A stretch of DNA of 8,340 bases from positions 1-8,340 of the forward strand of contig CAYRFD010000040.1 in the NCBI GenBank assembly GCA_964423475.1. The letters run 5' to 3'. The stretch's first letter is position 1; each line of letters begins with the position of its first letter. Source of the DNA: JAUPVN01 sp964423475 (GTDB lineage Bacteria; Patescibacteriota; Saccharimonadia; Saccharimonadales; CAIOMD01). A program made the translations under genes and the position numbers. Below, piece after piece: positions 5,209 to 8,340 of this stretch. The notes beneath the pieces are model-generated. The model was given only the letters and a program-made list of their open reading frames with translations, made no database searches and was not told the DNA's origin.

Positions 5209-5619
5209 CTTAGCTGCAGCTTTTTTTATCTGCTTTAATAAAGATTCATTAGAATTCCAAGTATATTTATAGTTTGATAACTTTGCTATATATGATTTTT
5301 CTTTAATACTATTATGTTCAAAAATTATTATTGGGATGTTTAAATATAGTGCAACACCAATTTCTATACATTGGCCATTACTAACTGTTGGTTCGTTAAT
5401 TATCACAAAAACTGCATCAAACTGAGCTTCTTTTTTAAGTGTATGTTTAAAAATAGATTTTGTATCATTTTTTTCTATATATTTTTGGATAGATTCATCA
5501 AATAAATTACAATAAGCAAAATTATTACTTTTGTTAATTACGTCTACAATAAAACTCATATTTTGAGTAGTTTTCTCAATGTTTGTATTACAATAAGCAA
5601 AACTTATAAATATGTTCAT
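5185..5619 (-). CDS. Nucleoside 2-deoxyribosyltransferase-like (Rossmann-type) protein
   Basis: A 144-residue soluble protein. The N-terminus MNIFISFAYCNT begins a Rossmann-like first strand. The core DAVFVIINEPTVSNGQCIEI (68-87), continuing into GVALYLNIPIIIF, resembles the active-site region of the nucleoside 2-deoxyribosyltransferase/DNPH1 superfamily, where a Ser-x-Gly...Glu pattern gives the catalytic Glu (here Glu86). Family members transfer or hydrolyse the N-glycosidic bond of deoxynucleosides or their 5'-phosphates. Substrate cannot be read from sequence; a nucleotide-sensor role is also possible in this fold. It is the last gene of the four-gene minus-strand run, 26 bases after the IMPase-like gene, with no clear Shine-Dalgarno. 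No terminator is visible: its 3' end runs into the S-component gene. Confidence 0.7.
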   Translation of the reverse strand: MNIFISFAYCNTNIEKTTQNMSFIVDVINKSNNFAYCNLFDESIQKYIEKNDTKSIFKHTLKKEAQFDAVFVIINEPTVSNGQCIEIGVALYLNIPIIIFEHNSIKEKSYIAKLSNYKYTWNSNESLLKQIKKAAAKLSSNTNS

Positions 5620-5645
5620 AATATTATTATTCTCACAATAAATTG

Positions 5646-6443
5646 TTAAGCCTTATTATATATATTTAATAAAATTTGGTGAATCTCTTTGTTTTTAGCA
5701 GCAATAAAGCTTGGGCTTAATAGGCTCCAAGGTTTTCCGTGCAAATTTGTTATTATTCCACCAGATTGTTGTATTAAAAATGCGCCTGCAGCAATATCCC
5801 ATGGTTTTGTAAAAAAATTAATCGATCCATCAATTTTACCGATTGCAATATATGTAGCTAAACTCAAAGATGTATTGTAGGAAACTATTTCGTAATTTGT
5901 GGTTGTTGATAATAGGCCCACTACTTTATTATGTTTTAATTTTTCGCTATTACTTAAATTTAATGTTGCACCAAAGTCTACTTCAATTTTTATTCCTACA
6001 TCTTTGTTATCTTTTTTTAGCTCTAAATTATTAATAAATATTTTGTTATTTCCATTAGACCAATAATAATTATCGTTGCTATGGTCTATTACGCAAGCGC
6101 AAACAACTTTTTTGTTAATTGCTAAAGCAATATTTGTACAGTACATTTTAATATTTCTGCCAAGATTAGAAGTGCCACAAATCGGGTCAATTATCCATAT
6201 TCTTTTGTTTGATATTAATTGATTAGAGTGGTTTTCTTCTGCTAGTATTTCGTCATCTTTAAAATTATTTTTTATATAATTTACAATCGTTTTTTCTACA
6301 CTAATATCAATTTCTGTAGCGTAATCGCTGCTATGACCTTTATTTTTGGCAATTTTGTTTGATAGCAAAGATTTTTTAATTAAGTTTCTAATTTCTTTGT
6401 TAATATCATGAAAAAACTTTTCTTCTATTTTAAAATTATCCAT
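5646..6443 (-). CDS. Inositol-monophosphatase-like protein with altered metal site
   Basis: A 265-residue member of the IMPase/FIG superfamily of Mg2+-dependent small-molecule phosphatases. Recognisable parts are SDYATEID (39-46), AEEN (68-71, metal-ligand Glu), WIIDPICGTSN (83-93), and the C-terminal KPWDIAAGAFLIQQSGG (213-229) with the ligand Asp216. The canonical motif is D-P-x-D-G-T; here the second Asp is Cys89 (codon TGT at 6177-6179), while Asp86, Gly90 and Thr91 remain. That Asp normally binds catalytic metal, so activity may be lost, changed or use another metal. Asp to Cys needs two base changes, so a simple sequencing error is unlikely. The ATG follows the DUF475 stop by only two bases (TAATAATG), pointing to translational coupling. 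Substrate is unknown; inositol phosphate, nucleotide-derived phosphates or none are all possible. Confidence 0.85.
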   Translation of the reverse strand: MDNFKIEEKFFHDINKEIRNLIKKSLLSNKIAKNKGHSSDYATEIDISVEKTIVNYIKNNFKDDEILAEENHSNQLISNKRIWIIDPICGTSNLGRNIKMYCTNIALAINKKVVCACVIDHSNDNYYWSNGNNKIFINNLELKKDNKDVGIKIEVDFGATLNLSNSEKLKHNKVVGLLSTTTNYEIVSYNTSLSLATYIAIGKIDGSINFFTKPWDIAAGAFLIQQSGGIITNLHGKPWSLLSPSFIAAKNKEIHQILLNIYNKA

Positions 6444-6445
6444 TA

Positions 6446-7510
6446 TTATATTATAGTCTTTTTTTTTGTAGATTTTTTAGATTCTATGACAGAGTGTATT
6501 ATAGCTATAATTATAACCGTAATGCCAGTTAAGCCAGTAAGGGCTTCTGGTAGTTTGTGAGTTAGTGATATTAACATCATTATTGCTAAAAGTCCTATTG
6601 CGTAATGGGCACCGTGTTCCATGTAAATAAATTTACCTAATACTCCTTTATGTAAAATATGTATAGTCATTGCCCTAACAAATAATGCTCCAATAGCTAG
6701 GCCAATTGCAATTAGCACAATGCTATTTGTAATAGCAAAGGCTCCAATAACTCCATCTAAACTAAAACTTGCATCTATTAGCTCTAAATACAGAAAACTA
6801 ATTAAACCAGCTTTAAATGCAGTAGATTTTAGCGATCCGCTTTTTATACTTTTGGCGTGCTTTGTTTTAGAAATTGCAGAATCTAAAGAACTAATTGCTA
6901 AATATAAAACTAAACCAACTATGCCGGCAATTAAAGCTTGAATTTGTGGTTGTCCGCTTAATTGGCTTACAAAAAATAATAATACACTTAAGCATATTAT
7001 TACCGTAACGTTTTCTAGCTTTCCTAATTTTTGTAAGCGTGTTTCTAACGGAGCGAGCCACTTTATTTCTCTGCTTTCAAAAATATAATCTAAAAATAAT
7101 GCCAGTAAAAATATACCACCAAAAGCAGATATAGATGGGTGGGCAAGTTCTAAATAATGATAATATTCATCTGGGTTATTTATAGACATATTTATAACTT
7201 CACCAAAGCCTAAACCAGCACCAATAGATACAATTAAAATTGGCAGTAAAAGCCTTACCCCAAATACGGCTATAATTATCCCCACGGTCATAAATAGCTG
7301 TTGCCAAAAATAGCTCATTTTTGCTAATATTTTGGCGTTAACAATCGCATTATCAAAACTAAACGTTAATTCTAGGCCAGCCAAAATTAAAATTGTTATA
7401 AAGTCACCAAATGGGTGAGTACCCAAAACATAGCTCAACAGTATTAAGCTAACAGTAACCGGAAATATATATATTCTAAATAAAGAATTACGCTCAAAAA
7501 TATTACTCAT
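6446..7510 (-). CDS. DUF475/TerC-superfamily integral membrane protein, probable metal-ion exporter
   Basis: A 354-residue membrane protein with about nine helices and an internal two-fold pattern: GLELTFSFDNAIVNA (45-59) in the first half and YLELIDASFSLDGVIGA (241-257) in the second. These paired acidic E...(F/L)SxDxx motifs are the signature of the TerC/DUF475 group and would line a cation path; TerC relatives are linked to Mn2+ export and metalation of exported enzymes. A third conserved-looking patch is FIYMEHGAHYAIG (294-306). The length fits the family. The tail is Lys-rich and contains an A9 run on the coding strand. It starts 33 bases after the pcp stop and ends two bases before the IMPase-like gene, so it is in one operon with both. 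The ATG at 7510 has no clear Shine-Dalgarno. Metal and direction are inferred from the family. Confidence 0.85.
   Translation of the reverse strand: MSNIFERNSLFRIYIFPVTVSLILLSYVLGTHPFGDFITILILAGLELTFSFDNAIVNAKILAKMSYFWQQLFMTVGIIIAVFGVRLLLPILIVSIGAGLGFGEVINMSINNPDEYYHYLELAHPSISAFGGIFLLALFLDYIFESREIKWLAPLETRLQKLGKLENVTVIICLSVLLFFVSQLSGQPQIQALIAGIVGLVLYLAISSLDSAISKTKHAKSIKSGSLKSTAFKAGLISFLYLELIDASFSLDGVIGAFAITNSIVLIAIGLAIGALFVRAMTIHILHKGVLGKFIYMEHGAHYAIGLLAIMMLISLTHKLPEALTGLTGITVIIIAIIHSVIESKKSTKKKTII
6458..6464 (-). other. A-AAA-AAG slippery heptamer at the DUF475 3' end
   Basis: The coding strand reads ACA-AAA-AAA-AAG-ACT, which places A-AAA-AAG in the phase used by the known dnaX -1 frameshift site. 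A -1 slip here reads through GAC-TAT-AAT-ATA into the IMPase-like ATG with no stop, giving a fused protein. No obvious downstream stem or upstream Shine-Dalgarno stimulator is seen. The phase is directly visible; its use is speculative. Confidence 0.35.
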
Positions 7511-7543
7511 TAAAATATTTTACCATTAATACTTGTTTACCAA

Positions 7544-8074
7544 TCATTTTAGTAATGTGTTAATTAAAATCGAACCAAAATCTAGTAAATTAAGTTCATC
7601 GCCATTGGCTTTATTATATCTATTAGGTTGGGGAATATGTATAAGTCCTTGGGCGTAATTATTTTTATTATTTCTAAGGCTTGCTACTTTATAAAATAAG
7701 TAGTTACACCAATAGTTTCCGGCGTCTTTTGAATAGGCTACAGCAATGTTATTTTTTAATAGTTCTGTATAAATATTTTTAAGTGGTAATTTATTTTTAT
7801 AAAACTCTACACTAGAACTGACATTGTTTGGTTTTTTAGCAATTTGCTCTAATCTAACATAGGGTGTTCTACTTGCTAAACCAAACATAACTACAATTTT
7901 AGGAGATTTATTTAATAATTGCGTAAGGTTACAATCTATATCTTTATAACTTTTAAATATATAAGTATCAATTTTATCTGCATATTTTTGCTTTAGTAAA
8001 TTTACTAAAATTTCAGACGGGTTATTATTTATTTTTCCAAAATTACTAAACCCAGTTACTAATATAGTGCTCAT
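7544..8074 (-). CDS. pcp: Pyroglutamyl-peptidase I (cysteine peptidase family C15)
   Basis: A 176-residue cytoplasmic enzyme that removes N-terminal pyroglutamate from peptides. Family landmarks are in order: ILVTGFSNFG (4-13) with NPSE (18-21), GLASRTPYVRLEQIA (65-79) with catalytic Glu76, SKDAGNYWCN (115-124) with the nucleophile Cys123, and GLIHIPQ (143-149) with catalytic His146. The whole Glu-Cys-His triad is present. It is shorter than the usual 200-215 residues, with trimmed loops and C-terminus. The ATG at 8074 has no Shine-Dalgarno and only AT-rich sequence upstream, with no convincing promoter. It is the first gene of the minus-strand run pcp-DUF475-IMPase-NDT. It ends with TGA, the only TGA stop in the window, and the alternative readings of TGA are not needed. 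In a reduced genome it would fit scavenging of peptides. Confidence 0.9.
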   Translation of the reverse strand: MSTILVTGFSNFGKINNNPSEILVNLLKQKYADKIDTYIFKSYKDIDCNLTQLLNKSPKIVVMFGLASRTPYVRLEQIAKKPNNVSSSVEFYKNKLPLKNIYTELLKNNIAVAYSKDAGNYWCNYLFYKVASLRNNKNNYAQGLIHIPQPNRYNKANGDELNLLDFGSILINTLLK

Positions 8075-8180
8075 ATTTTAACTATATCAAGAAAAGTTAA
8101 TTTAATTTTATTATTTAAAAGACCAATTAGTAATAAAATCTTATAAGTATTTTTTACTATGCTTTTTAGAGTAGCTTAAT

Positions 8181-8250
8181 CGTAGATGCCACTGGCAATT
8201 CTCACCCCTGACACCCTTTTCGGCGTGTCCGTGATTTAAGACCCGATTCT
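8181..8250 (-). repeat. tRNA-flanking structured repeat, copy A
   Basis: On the minus strand, hairpin GACACgCCGAAAAGGgTGTC (8210-8229) is followed by GTGAGAATTGCCAGTGGCA (8187-8205), the same order of elements as in copy B at 519-600. Between the copies the paired arms of the first hairpin differ in sequence but stay complementary. This copy is shorter because the sequence between TGGCA and TCTAC (present in both) is missing here. It lies between the tRNA-Lys terminator and pcp and leaves no room for a gene. Confidence 0.5.
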
Positions 8251-8289
8251 CCATGAAAAAACTCCACACTAGATGGAGTTCTATCATGG
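8251..8289 (-). terminator. Rho-independent terminator of tRNA-Lys, built on its CCA end
   Basis: The inner hairpin AACTCCA-(7)-TGGAGTT (8260-8280) is followed by a T6 run on the minus strand. An outer stem CCATGA/TCATGG (8284-8289 with 8251-8256) begins at the tRNA's own CCA. The arrangement matches the tRNA-Arg terminator. Confidence 0.8.
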
Positions 8290-8340
8290 AGGGCCAGCGG
8301 GGACTTGAACCCCGGACACCCTGCTTAAGAGGCAGGTGCT
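8287..8340 (-). tRNA. tRNA-Lys (anticodon CUU), 3' part, cut by the window edge
   Basis: The last 54 bases of a minus-strand tRNA. They contain the D-stem end, the anticodon stem CCTGC/GCAGG with loop CTCTTAA (anticodon CTT), the variable loop, T arm CGGGG-TTCAAGT-CCCCG, acceptor strand CTGGCCC, discriminator T and encoded CCA (8287-8289). The 5' half lies beyond base 8340, so the acceptor pairing and identity elements there cannot be checked. Confidence 0.93.

Noticed and set aside
7544..7546. UGA recoding as glycine
   Set aside because: TGA appears only as the pcp stop after a full-length domain; glycines in conserved motifs use GGN and no conserved gene contains an in-frame TGA.
1..8340. 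CRISPR array, insertion sequence, transposase or integrase
   Set aside because: No regularly spaced repeats and no recombinase or transposase motifs were seen on either strand; the only repeats are those at the tRNA flanks.

Overview
The window is strongly AT-rich, uses the standard genetic code and has short intergenic gaps. A lineage within the Patescibacteria (CPR), most likely Candidatus Saccharibacteria, fits best. The reasons are the small low-GC gene set, an N-domain-less ClpB under a CIRCE operator, a minimal two-helix K+ channel, a VKOR-type disulfide enzyme, and a salvage/uptake flavour with no biosynthetic genes. This assignment is inference; an unusual low-GC Gram-positive is the main alternative. 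The one TGA used as a stop (pcp), and its absence inside conserved genes, argue against the UGA=Gly code of Absconditabacteria/Gracilibacteria.

Layout, left to right. (1) 1-231, minus: the start of a secreted surface protein cut by the window edge. It has a clear sigma70-type promoter and a foldable 5' leader. (2) 433-716: tRNA-Arg(UCG), minus, with an unusual 3' flank. The flank has a terminator hairpin that uses the CCA end as its base, a structured repeat, further hairpins and a decayed second copy of the tRNA 3' end. (3) 754-3281, minus: clpB followed closely by a small K+ channel. clpB has a perfect CIRCE operator with the -35 box inside it. (4) 3361-3957, minus: VKOR. (5) 4052-5208, plus: an adenosylcobalamin riboswitch with a terminator, then a membrane-anchored transcobalamin-like (DUF4430) protein and a small membrane protein of DUF6580/ECF S-component type. 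(6) 5185-8074, minus: a four-gene run of pyroglutamyl peptidase, DUF475/TerC-like membrane protein, inositol-monophosphatase-like protein and nucleoside-deoxyribosyltransferase-like protein. (7) 8181-8340: a second copy of the structured repeat and the 3' part of tRNA-Lys(CUU), again with a CCA-anchored terminator.

How the parts work together. The plus-strand pair is a self-contained, B12-repressed uptake module: the riboswitch senses the ligand, the DUF4430 protein is the likely extracellular binder and the DUF6580 protein the likely membrane substrate-binding subunit. The energising ECF subunits are not in the window. The clpB-channel unit is a heat-shock (HrcA) unit. The four-gene run looks like a scavenging/housekeeping operon (peptide trimming, metal-ion export, phosphate-ester and nucleoside chemistry). 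A shared pathway for it is not demonstrable from sequence.

The least explained sequences are the paired tRNA-flanking structured repeats, the 198-bp unit bounded by copies of the tRNA-Arg 3' end, the leader of the surface-protein gene, and the IMPase homologue with Cys in place of a metal-binding Asp.
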